Shown: positions 20,445-30,046 of the stretch, in pieces
How positions within the stretch are numbered: the stretch's first letter is position 1
Layout of the letters: every line of letters starts with the position of its first letter
From: Methyloceanibacter methanicus
GTDB lineage: Bacteria; Pseudomonadota; Alphaproteobacteria; Rhizobiales; Methyloligellaceae
Direction: 5' to 3'
DNA: 64,000 bases
Assembly (NCBI RefSeq): GCF_001723285.1
Contig: NZ_LPWG01000013.1
Coordinates: 124,001 to 188,000 of the forward strand
The notes under the pieces: generated by a model
Database searches by the model: none
Told to the model about the DNA's origin: nothing
What the model saw: only the letters and a program-made list of their open reading frames with translations
Program-made: the position numbers and the translations under genes

Positions 20445-21349
20445 AGCAGGTTCTTTCGTCTTATCTCCGCCAGCTCGAGGCGGAAAGCATCTACATCATG
20501 CGCGAGGTTGCCGCGGAGTTCCGCAATCCGGTGATGCTCTATTCCATCGGCAAGGACTCCGCCGTCTTGCTGCATCTCGCCATGAAAGCGTTCTACCCCG
20601 GAAAGCCGCCATTCCCGCTGCTCCATGTCGACACGACCTGGAAGTTCAAGGAGATGATCACGTTCCGGGATGCGGAGGCCGAGCGCCTCGGGATCGATCT
20701 CACGGTCCACATCAACGAGGAAGGCGTCCGGAACGGCATCTCGCCCATCTCGCACGGAAGCGCTCTGCATACGGATATTATGAAGACCGAAGCCTTGAAG
20801 CAGGCCTTCGCCAAGTTCGGCTTCGACGCGGCCTTCGGCGGCGCGCGCCGCGACGAGGAGAAGTCGCGCGCGAAGGAGCGCGTGTTCTCGTTCCGCAACG
20901 CATCGCATAATTGGGATCCGAAGCGTCAGCGGCCGGAGCTTTGGCATCTGGCCAACACCAAGGTGAATCCCGGCGAGAGCATGCGGGTGTTCCCCCTGTC
21001 GAATTGGACCGAGCTCGACGTGTGGACCTATATCTATCTGGAAGACATTCCGGTGGTCCCACTCTACTTCGCGAAGGAACGCCCCGTGGTCGAGCGCGAC
21101 GGCACGCTGATCATGGTGGACGACGACCGTCTGCCCATCGAGGAGGGCGAGGTGCCGCAGATGCGCAAGGTGCGCTTCCGCACGCTGGGCTGCTATCCGC
21201 TCACCGGCGCCATCGAATCCAATGCCACGACGTTGCCCGAGATCATCGAAGAGTTGATCGCTTCCCGCCATTCGGAGCGGCAAGGGCGCGTCATCGACCA
21301 CGACCAGGTCGGGTCGATGGAGAAGAAGAAGCAAGAGGGGTACTTCTAA
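20441..21349 (+). CDS. cysD: Sulfate adenylyltransferase subunit 2
   Basis: The small ATP-sulfurylase subunit, which forms adenosine 5'-phosphosulfate from ATP and sulfate together with CysN. The PP-loop is in [18 protein letters not shown] near residue 34; [15 protein letters not shown] and [12 protein letters not shown] are strongly conserved CysD segments. The 302-residue length is normal. Its stop shares one base with the cysNC start (TAATG), so the two subunits are made in a coupled fashion. Confidence 0.97.
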   Translation: MKQVLSSYLRQLEAESIYIMREVAAEFRNPVMLYSIGKDSAVLLHLAMKAFYPGKPPFPLLHVDTTWKFKEMITFRDAEAERLGIDLTVHINEEGVRNGISPISHGSALHTDIMKTEALKQAFAKFGFDAAFGGARRDEEKSRAKERVFSFRNASHNWDPKRQRPELWHLANTKVNPGESMRVFPLSNWTELDVWTYIYLEDIPVVPLYFAKERPVVERDGTLIMVDDDRLPIEEGEVPQMRKVRFRTLGCYPLTGAIESNATTLPEIIEELIASRHSERQGRVIDHDQVGSMEKKKQEGYF

Positions 21350-23268
21350 TGGCACGTCTCAGTGTTGTTGGGGGCACGAACGACAGTGCCAGCGATCGTC
21401 TCGCCGCCCGCCTCGTCGCCGAGGAGGATCGCGGGCTGCTGCGGTTTCTGACCTGCGGCAGCGTGGACGACGGCAAGAGCACGTTGATCGGCCGGCTCTT
21501 GTACGATTCCCAGCTCGTCTTCGAGGACCAGCTGAAGAACGTCCAACGGGAATCCAAACGTCCCAATTCCACCTTGGGGGCGGAGATCGATCTATCGCTG
21601 CTTGTTGACGGCCTTCAGGCCGAGCGCGAGCAGGGCATTACGATCGATGTGGCGTATCGTTATTTCTCGACGCCCCGGCGAAAGTTCATCGTTGCAGATA
21701 CGCCCGGCCATGTTCAGTACACGCGCAATATGGCGACGGGCGCGTCCAACTGCGATTTCGGCGTTCTGCTGATCGATGCGCGCCAGGGCGTGCTGACCCA
21801 GACGCGGCGGCATGCGTGCATCCTGTCGCTGCTCGGTATCAAGAAGGTCGCGCTGGCCATCAACAAGATGGATCTGATCGACTTCGATCAGGAGATCTAC
21901 GATGCGATCGTCGACGATTTTGTCTCCTTCGCCGAGCCCTTGGGCTTTGAGTCCATCGAGCCCATCCCGGTTTCGGCGCTGAAGGGCGACAACGTCACGA
22001 CGCCCAGCGCCCATATGCATTGGTATCACGGGCCGACCCTGCTCGGGCATTTGGAAACGGTCGAGGTCGGACATGACCGGGATTTGGGTCCGTTCCGCTT
22101 CCCCGTGCAATGGGTGAACCGGCCGCATCTGGACTTCCGCGGCGTGTCGGGGACCGTCGCGGGCGGACAGATCAAGCCTGGAGACGAGGTTGTCATTCAC
22201 CCGTCCGGCAAGCGTGTGCATGTGGCGCGGATCGTGACGGCCGACGGCGACCTCGACGTCGCGCGCGAAGGCGACGCGGTGACTCTGACCTTCGCCGAGG
22301 AAGTCGACGCGAGCCGCGGCGACGTAATCACGACGCCCGACAACGAGCCGTCCGTGGCCGATCAGCTCGCGGCCAAGATCATCTGGTTCGACGAAGAGGC
22401 CATGTTGCCCGGCCGCACCTATACGATCCGGTGTGGAACGCAGACCTCGACGGCGACGGTCTCGACGCTCAAGTACAAGCTCAACGTGGACAATCTGGAC
22501 CACGTCGCGGGCAAGACCTTGGAGATGAACGAGGTGGGGCTGTGCAATCTCAGCATGACCCGGCCGGTCGTCTTCGACCCTTACGGCGACAATCCCGAGA
22601 CGGGCAGCTTCATCCTGGTCGATCGTTTCACCAATGCGACCGTGGCGGCCGGCATGGTCGAATTCGGCCTGCGCCGCGCGACGAACGTCAAGTGGCAGGA
22701 ACTGTCCGTCGACAAGACTTCCCGTGCGAGCCTCAAGGGTCAAAGGCCTTGCGTGCTGTGGTTCACGGGCCTTTCAGGCTCCGGCAAGTCGACCATCGCC
22801 AATGCCCTGGAGAAGCGTCTGCATGCGCTCGGCCGTCACACCTACATGCTGGACGGCGACAATATCCGGCACGGGCTGAACAAGGACCTCGGTTTCACGG
22901 ACGCGGATCGAGTGGAGAATATCCGGCGCGTGGCGGAAGCGGCACGGCTGTTCGTGGATGCGGGTCTCATCGTCATGGTGTCGTTCATCTCGCCGTTCCG
23001 GTCGGAGCGCCGCATGGCGCGCGAGATGGTCGGCGACGGCGAATTCATCGAGATCTATGTCGATACGCCGCTCGAGATCTGCGAGGCGCGCGATCCCAAG
23101 GGGCTGTACCGCAAGGCGCGCCGCGGCCTGATCAAGAACTTCACCGGTATCGACTCGAGCTATGAGCAACCGGAGTCTCCGGAGCTCGACTTGAACACGA
23201 GCGACTTGGCGCCGGAGACCCTTGCCGAACGCGTGCTGGAAGAGCTCAGGCGCCGGAACGTGGTGTAG
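21349..23268 (+). CDS. cysNC: Bifunctional sulfate adenylyltransferase subunit 1 / adenylylsulfate kinase
   Basis: A 639-residue fusion. The N-terminal CysN GTPase has G1 GSVDDGKST near residue 43, G3 DTPGH near residue 117 and G4 NKMD near residue 172, followed by EF-Tu-like beta-barrels. The C-terminal CysC kinase (from about residue 460) has the P-loop [11 protein letters not shown] and the [10 protein letters not shown] substrate segment and makes PAPS. The ATG at 21349 overlaps the cysD stop. The 3' end overlaps the opposing small gene by 23 bases. Confidence 0.97.
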   Translation: MARLSVVGGTNDSASDRLAARLVAEEDRGLLRFLTCGSVDDGKSTLIGRLLYDSQLVFEDQLKNVQRESKRPNSTLGAEIDLSLLVDGLQAEREQGITIDVAYRYFSTPRRKFIVADTPGHVQYTRNMATGASNCDFGVLLIDARQGVLTQTRRHACILSLLGIKKVALAINKMDLIDFDQEIYDAIVDDFVSFAEPLGFESIEPIPVSALKGDNVTTPSAHMHWYHGPTLLGHLETVEVGHDRDLGPFRFPVQWVNRPHLDFRGVSGTVAGGQIKPGDEVVIHPSGKRVHVARIVTADGDLDVAREGDAVTLTFAEEVDASRGDVITTPDNEPSVADQLAAKIIWFDEEAMLPGRTYTIRCGTQTSTATVSTLKYKLNVDNLDHVAGKTLEMNEVGLCNLSMTRPVVFDPYGDNPETGSFILVDRFTNATVAAGMVEFGLRRATNVKWQELSVDKTSRASLKGQRPCVLWFTGLSGSGKSTIANALEKRLHALGRHTYMLDGDNIRHGLNKDLGFTDADRVENIRRVAEAARLFVDAGLIVMVSFISPFRSERRMAREMVGDGEFIEIYVDTPLEICEARDPKGLYRKARRGLIKNFTGIDSSYEQPESPELDLNTSDLAPETLAERVLEELRRRNVV

Positions 23269-23854
23269 CGGCGACGTCGCGTGCGGGGGCGGCGTCGCGT
23301 CCCACGCTCTCGTGGACCGTCGCCCCGTCCGTCGCCGCTGCCACGAACAGCAGGGCGATGGCCAGGAAGGTCAGCGTCACAGCGGCGGTGATCGAACCGG
23401 CCACGATCAGGCCCGCCCGGCGCTGGCGTTCCTTGAAATCCCGAATCAGGCCTCGAAGCTGCCTTTCGGCCCCATTGTCCGGTGCCGTATCTTTGCCGCC
23501 GCCGTGCGGATCGGTACCCGGCAGACCGTTATGAGGGCCGTCCTGGCCACGAGGGCTCTCCTGGCCGGGGCCTTCCGTTCCGGTGCCCGGTGTCCCGAGA
23601 TAGGCCCCGACAAAGGCGAGATTGCTGGGCGGGGAAACGAAGTCCGCCATCTCGTAAGCCTCCACGAAGACCTCGGCGGAGGGCGGCGAGGACAGGCGAT
23701 GAATGCCGCGAACCTCGCCGAATTCCTGGGTGAAGGTGGCGCGCCTCGACCCATGGAGGGCTTTCCGGAGCAGGGCCGTTGCACGATGCACGGGATGGGT
23801 GGTCAGCGCCGCGCGAGACGATCCTGTCGACATTGGCAGGGTGAATTCGGTCAT
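23246..23854 (-). CDS. Hypothetical protein with C-terminal membrane helix
   Basis: 202 residues, no family recognised. The first half ([20 protein letters not shown]) is followed by the hydrophilic segment [20 protein letters not shown], a Gly/Pro-rich linker, the basic stretch [16 protein letters not shown] and one strong membrane helix ([20 protein letters not shown]) near residues 153-172. It may be a tail-anchored membrane protein. It converges on cysNC with overlapping ends. About 265 bases upstream, up to the next gene, show no convincing coding sequence. Confidence 0.55.
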   Translation of the reverse strand: MTEFTLPMSTGSSRAALTTHPVHRATALLRKALHGSRRATFTQEFGEVRGIHRLSSPPSAEVFVEAYEMADFVSPPSNLAFVGAYLGTPGTGTEGPGQESPRGQDGPHNGLPGTDPHGGGKDTAPDNGAERQLRGLIRDFKERQRRAGLIVAGSITAAVTLTFLAIALLFVAAATDGATVHESVGRDAAPARDVAATPRSGA

Positions 23855-24119
23855 TGAAGAAGCTCCCTCTCTTGACGCCCCAGGCCCAAGGCCGACAAGC
23901 GTCCGAAACCCCCGTTCCCCGAACCGTCAAAGCCAATACGCGCGGCAGCCAAGGCCTCTTCATGGTGTCGCGCGCGGGCTGGCTGACAGCCGTTGAAGAC
24001 CCCGCCGCGGCTCTCCCGGTAGACGGCGCTCCAAAGACCAAATGCGCGAACGGGGCCATGGGTTCCCGAGACTGAAACGGGTGTTCGATTTTCGTGCGCT
24101 GGTTGTTCGGCGGGCGCGG

Positions 24120-25154
24120 CTACGCCCTGAAGGACGGCCCGCAAGACGCGTGCGACAGGGCCGTCAGCATCCGCCGGTAGAGGCGGTAGGCGAGCCTGTC
24201 GAGGCCGAAGCGCGCCGCGAGCGCCGCAGGCAGGACGTAACGGGCATAGATGCCGAGCAGGACCCTGTCGGGGTCCGTAGCGTTGGCCCGGAGGCGTGCC
24301 AGGAGAGCGGGCGCGAGCTCATAATAGCGTGCGATTTCGGCGCCGCCTCCCGGGCGCTTGGCGAGAACCTGATCGCGATAGCGGCGCAGGGTCCTGAGCT
24401 CGAAACAGTCGTCGCCGAGACCGAGAACCTCGCAGCAGGCGGTCGTGATGAAGCAGCTCTCGGCGGAAACGCACTGTTTGTTGTCTCTCTCGGTGGCGAG
24501 CGCGTCCCGCCGCGCCGTGGCCCAATCCAGGGCTTGCCGCATGGTGGCGCAATCGAGGGTGAAGCGGCACTCGTCGTCAGCGCCGGCGAAGTGCAGCACA
24601 AGGTCCATGCTGTCCTCGTCGCGGAGCAGGGGCGCCGTTGCCAGCGGCAGCACGATCCCGACCGTGTTGTCGTAAATGTCCGTGCAGTTGCCGCAGAGCG
24701 GCGTGTTCACGGCGGTCGCGCCGCCGTACGCTGTGGCCATGAACCGGCTCTCGGGGTTGCGCAGGAGCGCGTCCGGCAAGGGCGTGCCTTCGGCGCTGCC
24801 TTCGACAAAAATCCGCGCGGCGAAGTCGGATCCGACCTCGATGCTGAGCAACAGATCGCAGGTCCGCGGATCGACGGCCGGGACTTCGTTCTGGATCACG
24901 CCGGCGCTGATGTCGCTCGCCTGCGCGGTCCACCGGCCGAAGTCCTTGGTATCGTAGCAGTCCGGCTCGGACGGAGACTCCTCGTTCGGGCTGTCGTCCT
25001 CCGGCGCGTCGTCGTCCGGCCCGTCGTCCTTCGGCGCGTCATCTTCCGGCGCGTCGTCCTGCGCCAGGGCGGGCAGCGGCGAGGCGAACAAGCGGGCGCC
25101 GGCGATGGTGCCGATGAGAAGGCCGAGCGCGCGGCGGCGGGTCTGTTTGAGCAT
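24120..25154 (-). CDS. Secreted protein with acidic repeats and a CFI-box C-terminal domain
   Basis: About 344 residues. The start at 25154 gives MLKQTRRRALGLLIGTIAGA, a Tat-like signal with a twin-arginine run, preceded by an AGAAG site; an ATG at 25175 has no such site. A low-complexity acidic stretch follows, DDAP/KDDGP/DDDAP units near residues 34-58. The C-terminal third contains ESCFITTACCEVLG and LRTLRRYRDQVL, matching the CFI-box C-terminal module: Cys-Phe-Ile, small residues, then an LRxFRD-like helix. That module is thought to be a surface-sorting or processing tag. The remainder is not recognised. Confidence 0.7.
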   Translation of the reverse strand: MLKQTRRRALGLLIGTIAGARLFASPLPALAQDDAPEDDAPKDDGPDDDAPEDDSPNEESPSEPDCYDTKDFGRWTAQASDISAGVIQNEVPAVDPRTCDLLLSIEVGSDFAARIFVEGSAEGTPLPDALLRNPESRFMATAYGGATAVNTPLCGNCTDIYDNTVGIVLPLATAPLLRDEDSMDLVLHFAGADDECRFTLDCATMRQALDWATARRDALATERDNKQCVSAESCFITTACCEVLGLGDDCFELRTLRRYRDQVLAKRPGGGAEIARYYELAPALLARLRANATDPDRVLLGIYARYVLPAALAARFGLDRLAYRLYRRMLTALSHASCGPSFRA

Positions 25155-25345
25155 GCGGCAATCTTCTGGAGACATTGGCGAAATCGATGGCGCTACCCTA
25201 GCAAAGCGCGGGATCGAACGGGAGTTTTCGAACCGGAACGGGGGTGGCAGACCATCCTCTCAAGATGGCTTTATGGAGGCCCGGAAGGCGCACCGTACGG
25301 TAGAGTGCCTGGTGTGATGGGCGAGAATCAGAAGCGGGCAAGCCA

Positions 25346-26784
25346 ATGATACGGCATCTTCCGGGCCGGGCCGTTGCAGGTCTCGTCCTGTCCGCGTCGG
25401 CGCTTCTTCTCCTCGCCCAACCGCCGCGGGCGTGGGCGCAAGGCGCGCACGACTATCCAGTCCCCTCGTCGGCCAGCGAAGCCTTCAGCCCGATCCGCGA
25501 AGGGTTCACCGTTCCGCTCCATCCGCGGGACGATCTGCGGGGGCCTGTGCCGATCGACGATTGGCGCGAGGACCGGCTCGAGGCTGCGCGGCAGACGCGC
25601 TGGTCGAACCTGCCGGCCTTCTTCCGGGACGCCGCCGTGCGCCTCGACAGCCGGACCTATTGGTTCGACGAGGACGATTTCGGCTACGACGAGCCGAAGG
25701 CCTTCACGACCGGCGGCTCGCTGTCCTTCGAGTCCGGCTATCTCGCCGACTTCTTTCAATTGCGGAGCGTTCTGTATACGACCCAGCCGCTCTATGCGAA
25801 TGCGGACGCAGGGCAGTCGCTGAACCTGACGTGGGACGGCGATCAGATCACGACGCTTGGCCAGCTCAGCGGGCGCCTGCTGTTTGCCGGCCAGCAGGTC
25901 ACGGTGGGACGCCAGCTCGTGCGGACGCCCTATATCAACCCCTACGATTCGCGGATGATTCCGATCACGTACGAAGGCGTCGTGCTGGTGCCCGAGCACC
26001 AGGGGCCAGACGAGACGATCGACTATATCGGCGCCTATCTCTCACGCTACAAGCCACGCGAGCAGGCCGGCTTCGAGCCCTTGAGCCATGGGCTTGGAGT
26101 GTCGCAGGACGAAGGCGTTCTCATCACCGGTGCGAGCTACCACCGGAACGGCTTCAACATCGGCGCCTCCAATTACTGGATCAAGGACACGCTCAACACG
26201 GCCTATGGCGAGATCGACTACCTGCTGCCGTTTGGGACAGCCGGCGACGACGGTCCGCAGCTGCGCATCGGCGCCAATATCCAGGATCAGCGCACGGTTG
26301 GCGCGGAGCTGATCGCGGGCGCGCCCTACGAGACCATCAGGCGTCCGCGCGCCTCGCCGCCAGCTATCAAGGCTTCGTGTTCGAGGGCTCCGTGTCGAAG
26401 GTCGGCGAGGAGGCGAGCATTCAGAAGCCGTTCGGGTTCAGTCCGTCCTACACGGCGACGATGGTGACCAGCTTCCAGCAGGCCGGCGTCGAGGCCTATC
26501 TCGTGTCCCTGACCTACGATTTCGCAAAACTCGGGCTGGAGGGCGTCAAGTTCAGGGCCGCCTGGGGCCAGGGCTGGGGCCGCAACGATCCCGTCACAAA
26601 CGGAGATTTTGCGAACCAGGAGGAGTTGGATCTCCGGTTCGTCTACGCGCCGCCCCGTGGGCCTCTGCAGGGCCTGCGGGTCGAAGTGGAATATATCGAC
26701 TGGACCGTCTACGACGACGCCCTGCCGAGCGAGGACCTGACCCAGTTCCGGACGATCGTGAACTACAGCGTGCCGTTGCTGTGA
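25346..26784 (+). CDS. OprD-family outer-membrane porin (frame broken near 26338)
   Basis: Outer-membrane beta-barrel channel of the OprD type. A signal peptide (residues 1-31, ending PPRAWAQ) precedes repeated amphipathic strands with RTPYINPYDSRMIP and GASYHRNGFNIGASNYWIKD, typical of the family. After AGAPYET one base is missing and the barrel continues as QASARLAASYQGFVF up to TIVNYSVPLL at 26784. The joined length is 479 residues with the expected closing aromatic strand. The likely role is uptake of small organic acids or peptides; the substrate is not predictable. Confidence 0.86.
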
Positions 26785-26962
26785 GTCTTGCGCGCGCGCG
26801 TGTTCTGCGCAGCGCACGAGCACGACGGGCCGTTTGCAGGAATCGATCGTTCCGGCGGCGGTCGATCCGACCGCGCGCGTTCGGGTCGATCACGTCGATC
26901 AGAGAGTCCCGCACGAAAAGACGCTGCCCTTCCTCCAAGGGCCGGCCCGACTGTTCAAGCCA

Positions 26963-27754
26963 TCAAGCCCTTGGCAAGACCACGCCGACATATTTGCCGT
27001 CATGTCCAAAGACGCGGGCGCGGTCGGCAAGCCCTTCGCGTGCGATGTAGTCCCGGAAATGGAAATTGTCCTGAATGTCGTCGAACACGATCACGACGTC
27101 CGGGGCAAACTTGCCTTGCGCCTGTCGCAGCACGCGCTCTCTGGCCTCATAGGTCTTGTCGCTGTCGTAGTGGAAGAGGTCTATGCGATTCACCTGACCG
27201 AGGATCTCCGGCACATTCTTCCGGTCGCCCTTTAGAAGCATCGTCCACCGCGTGCGCAGCTCCGGCTCCACGAGGTGGCCGGAAAAACGCTCCGGGTTCG
27301 GCAGGCGGAAATAGGGCAGTTCACTCGACCACAAGTGTCCACCGTTGTTGTGGTGCATCGCCGTCAGGATCGCCCGGCTTGAAAAGCCTGAGGCGACACC
27401 CGTCTCGAAAGCGACCTGCGGCTGGTAGTAGCGGACCAGGAAGTAGAGCAGGGCATGGTGACCGCCGCCGCCAAGCGTGATCCCTTGATCGGCAAGGGCG
27501 CGCAGTTTTCCATCGGCGGTTGCGGTGGCCTCCGCGTCATAGGCCGTCGCCTGGTTCCAAAGGTCGCTGTCAAGGGCACGGGCAAAGGCCTCGTCGCTCT
27601 CCACGTTCGACGCCGCCCATTCGTTCGCCATGGGCTTCGTGTCGGTGCTGACGATCTTGAGTCCCTTTTGATAGATCTTGAACAGGCCCTGCGACACCAT
27701 GGATGGGCGTGTAAGGTTAACCAGAGTATTCGTGATGCTTTGAATATTCACCAT
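26963..27754 (-). CDS. Class I SAM-dependent methyltransferase (Methyltransf_24-like)
   Basis: 263 residues. The SAM-binding start is FETGVASGFSSRAIL near residue 115 and the acidic post-strand motif is in DVVIVFDDIQDN near residue 217, with DLFHYDSDKTYEARE before it. This layout is common in methyltransferases linked to glycan or sugar modification, but the acceptor is unknown. It stands alone between the porin and tRNA-Gln. The 178 bases between it and the porin hold nothing recognisable. Confidence 0.75.
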   Translation of the reverse strand: MVNIQSITNTLVNLTRPSMVSQGLFKIYQKGLKIVSTDTKPMANEWAASNVESDEAFARALDSDLWNQATAYDAEATATADGKLRALADQGITLGGGGHHALLYFLVRYYQPQVAFETGVASGFSSRAILTAMHHNNGGHLWSSELPYFRLPNPERFSGHLVEPELRTRWTMLLKGDRKNVPEILGQVNRIDLFHYDSDKTYEARERVLRQAQGKFAPDVVIVFDDIQDNFHFRDYIAREGLADRARVFGHDGKYVGVVLPRA

Positions 27755-27895
27755 GGCGTTTTTCTCCTGAATCCTGGGCGTTACTCTACGATACGGCGGC
27801 GTTCCGGAACAGACACTTCACTAGTCATGGTGAAGGTGTTCACGAAAGGCGCGCACGGGTTGCACGAACAAATAGATTGGAGAAATGAAATCAGG

Positions 27896-27969
27896 TGGCT
27901 GGGAGACTAGGATTCGAACCTAGATTGACGGAGTCAGAGTCCGCTGTCCTACCATTAGACGATCTCCCA
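27896..27969 (-). tRNA. tRNA-Gln (anticodon CTG)
   Basis: On the minus strand a 74-base cloverleaf runs from TGGGAGA to an encoded CCA. The acceptor arms TGGGAGA/TCTCCCA pair perfectly, the T-loop reads GGTTCGAATCC, and the anticodon stem-loop is GCGGA-CTCTGAC-TCCGT, giving anticodon CTG for glutamine CAG codons. Confidence 0.96.
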
Positions 27970-28218
27970 CCAGCCGTGGTGGGTGCAGGCCGTGTTCGGC
28001 CGCCTCCTGATCCGAAGCACGGATTTGGGCGTTTCTTCTAGTCGCTGGGGCGCCCGCTTGGCAAGACCAACTGTGTGATAAGTCCGTCCGCGCGGCAAAC
28101 CCGGCTCCACAGGTGATGTTCGCGACAGGCGATGTTCGCGCCGTGACAGGCTATCCAGGGTGCCGAAATAGGGCTCCCGGTAACACATTGTCCAGAAACT
28201 GGGCCTATCCTGCCGCGT

Positions 28219-28841
28219 ATGAGCCAGATTTCACCATCCGCCAACCGGATTTCTGCGGCGCTTCGCGCGCTCCGGCAGGTCTATGAGGACAGTGCCGCCG
28301 ACAAATCGGTTCTCGGACTGAAATGCCTGCAGGCGGTGATGGCCGAGCTCGCGGCGGATGGCGTACCGGCCGACGATCTGAAGCCGCTCGCCGAGCTCGA
28401 AGCGCTGATCGGCGCGTCGACGGCCGCGCCCGCGTCCGTTTCGGCCGGCGCACCGGAGCCGGCGCCGGGTTTGGACGGCCGCCAGCGCGATCGCCGGCGC
28501 AGGGCCGCGCCAAGTCAGACCCTTCTTGCCCGGTCCGCCGTCTTGATCGACCTTCTCGTGAAGGACGGGCAAGGCGAGGAGCGGGCGGCGCAGACGGTGA
28601 TGCGGCACCTGCTCTTGGCGGGCGTGCCGGCACCGGAGAGAGGCGGCGATTCCCGCGGATGGCGCCGGCTGCTCGAGTTTCGCAACACGCTGCATCAGGG
28701 CCGCGGCCCGGAAGAGGCCCGCGTGAGTACGAGGCGTTCGGTCGGGAAGTGGATGAGATCCCCGCGGCAACGCGTGTCGACGCCGTGCTCACCGAACGGC
28801 TTTGGGACCGCCGTCGTCAGGCCAGACGTCACGCCGGCTGA
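28219..28841 (+). CDS. Hypothetical protein (frame broken near 28722)
   Basis: Unrecognised cytosolic protein of about 207 residues. A helical N-terminus (ANRISAALRALRQVYEDS) leads to LELEALIG-like helices, an Ala/Pro-rich linker and a second helical domain (QTLLARSAVLIDLLVKDGQG, then LLEFRNTLHQGRGP). One missing base moves the frame, after which REYEAFGREVDEIPAATRVD continues to RRRQARRHAG and a stop at 28841. The alternative continuation in the original frame, to 28854, is Ser/Arg-rich and looks like an out-of-frame read. Confidence 0.6.
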
Positions 28842-28941
28842 CCGGTACGATTAACGCTGTTCCGTATGCGGAGCAGGTGCGATGGATATCCCCTGTTAAG
28901 GTTGTCTTAGGCATGAGCGTCCAGGGACGGCCGCGAGGGAC

Positions 28942-29859
28942 ATGGGTTTGATCGAGCAACCGGCGAGTTTGGAGGCGCAATCGGTGTCTCCCCGCAAGGC
29001 GCCCGCGAAGGGTCCGAACGCGGAGCGGCGTGCCGCGCTCTTCCGGGAAACACCCTTGGCCGTTGTCCGGCGCTGGTTTGTCGGCACCGCCTGGGCGTTG
29101 CGTCCGAAGCGGATCGCGATGCTTCTGCCGGTCGCGCGGGTGACCTTTGCCCATCTCCTCAATCCAAGCCGTGCGCTGCCTGATACGGCCGCTCTCGCGC
29201 CGGATGCGGAGATCGCCGGTCTCATCACGGATCTTTCGCCGGCAACGCTCATGGACGCATATGCGCGCGGGCTCTTTCCACACGGGCATATCCGTCCGCT
29301 GAAATGGGTCTGCCCGCCGACCCGGGCGGTGGTGCGGCCCGCCGACTTTCACATCTCGAGCCGGCTGCGCGGCCTCATGCGGCAGGGCTGTTACCGCGTG
29401 ACCTTCGACACCGATTTCGAGGGTGTGATCGTGGGCTGCGCCGCCCCGCGCAGGCGCTGGCTCAATCTCACCTGGATCACGCCATACATCATGGCCGCCT
29501 ATGGGAGGCTGTTCGACGAAGGCCATGTCCATTCCTTCGAGGTTTGGAACAGGGACGGCGAGCTGGTCGGCGGCGGCTATGGCGTGGCGGTGGGCCGGGT
29601 GTTCGTGATCGAGTCCCAGTTCTATCGGGAGTCCAACGCGTCGAAAATCGGCTTCGCGGTCCTTGCCTGGCATCTGGCGAAATGGGGCTTCGTCCTTGTG
29701 GACAACAAATGGCTGACGCCTGCCACGGCACACGCGGGCTTCCGGGAAATTCCCCGCAGCGCGTATCTTGGGCAGTTGCCGGAGCATTGGGGCGAGCCGG
29801 TGCATCCCGGGCGGTGGCAGACCGAAGCCGATATCAAGACCGTCGCCGGCTCGAGGTGA
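28942..29859 (+). CDS. Divergent leucyl/phenylalanyl-tRNA--protein transferase (Aat-like)
   Basis: Aat transfers Leu or Phe from tRNA to N-terminal Arg or Lys of proteins destined for ClpS/ClpAP. This 305-residue protein has a basic N-terminal extension of about 85 residues and then the Aat fold: DAYARGLFPHG, DFEGVIVGCAAP, LTWITPYIMAAYGRLF, HSFEVWNRDGELVGGGYG and VIESQFYRESNASK. Two key positions differ from the E. coli enzyme: the second Trp of its ILWWSP is Val here (LKWVCPP), and the Asp-Cys-Gln of the active site reads Asp-Asn-Lys (LVDNKWL). It may therefore be a paralogue with altered substrate or activity. Confidence 0.82.
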   Translation: MGLIEQPASLEAQSVSPRKAPAKGPNAERRAALFRETPLAVVRRWFVGTAWALRPKRIAMLLPVARVTFAHLLNPSRALPDTAALAPDAEIAGLITDLSPATLMDAYARGLFPHGHIRPLKWVCPPTRAVVRPADFHISSRLRGLMRQGCYRVTFDTDFEGVIVGCAAPRRRWLNLTWITPYIMAAYGRLFDEGHVHSFEVWNRDGELVGGGYGVAVGRVFVIESQFYRESNASKIGFAVLAWHLAKWGFVLVDNKWLTPATAHAGFREIPRSAYLGQLPEHWGEPVHPGRWQTEADIKTVAGSR

Positions 29860-30046
29860 TTCCGGGACGCCTGGACCGCGATAACCCCGAACGGGCACGC
29901 ACCGGCGGCCGGCCCTGTCTGTCCGGCGTGGCTGCCTGGGGTTTACCTGCCCGAACAGGTTGCTAGATTAGTCACATAGGACCAACACCGCAGCCTTCGG
30001 AGCGGGCGAGAAAGCGCCCGACGAAGGGCTCGAAAGGTTGAACATT

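Noticed and set aside
23855-24119. Frames between the tail-anchored hypothetical and the CFI-box gene
   Set aside because: Both strands are open in places but give low-complexity Arg/Ser-rich sequence without ribosome sites.
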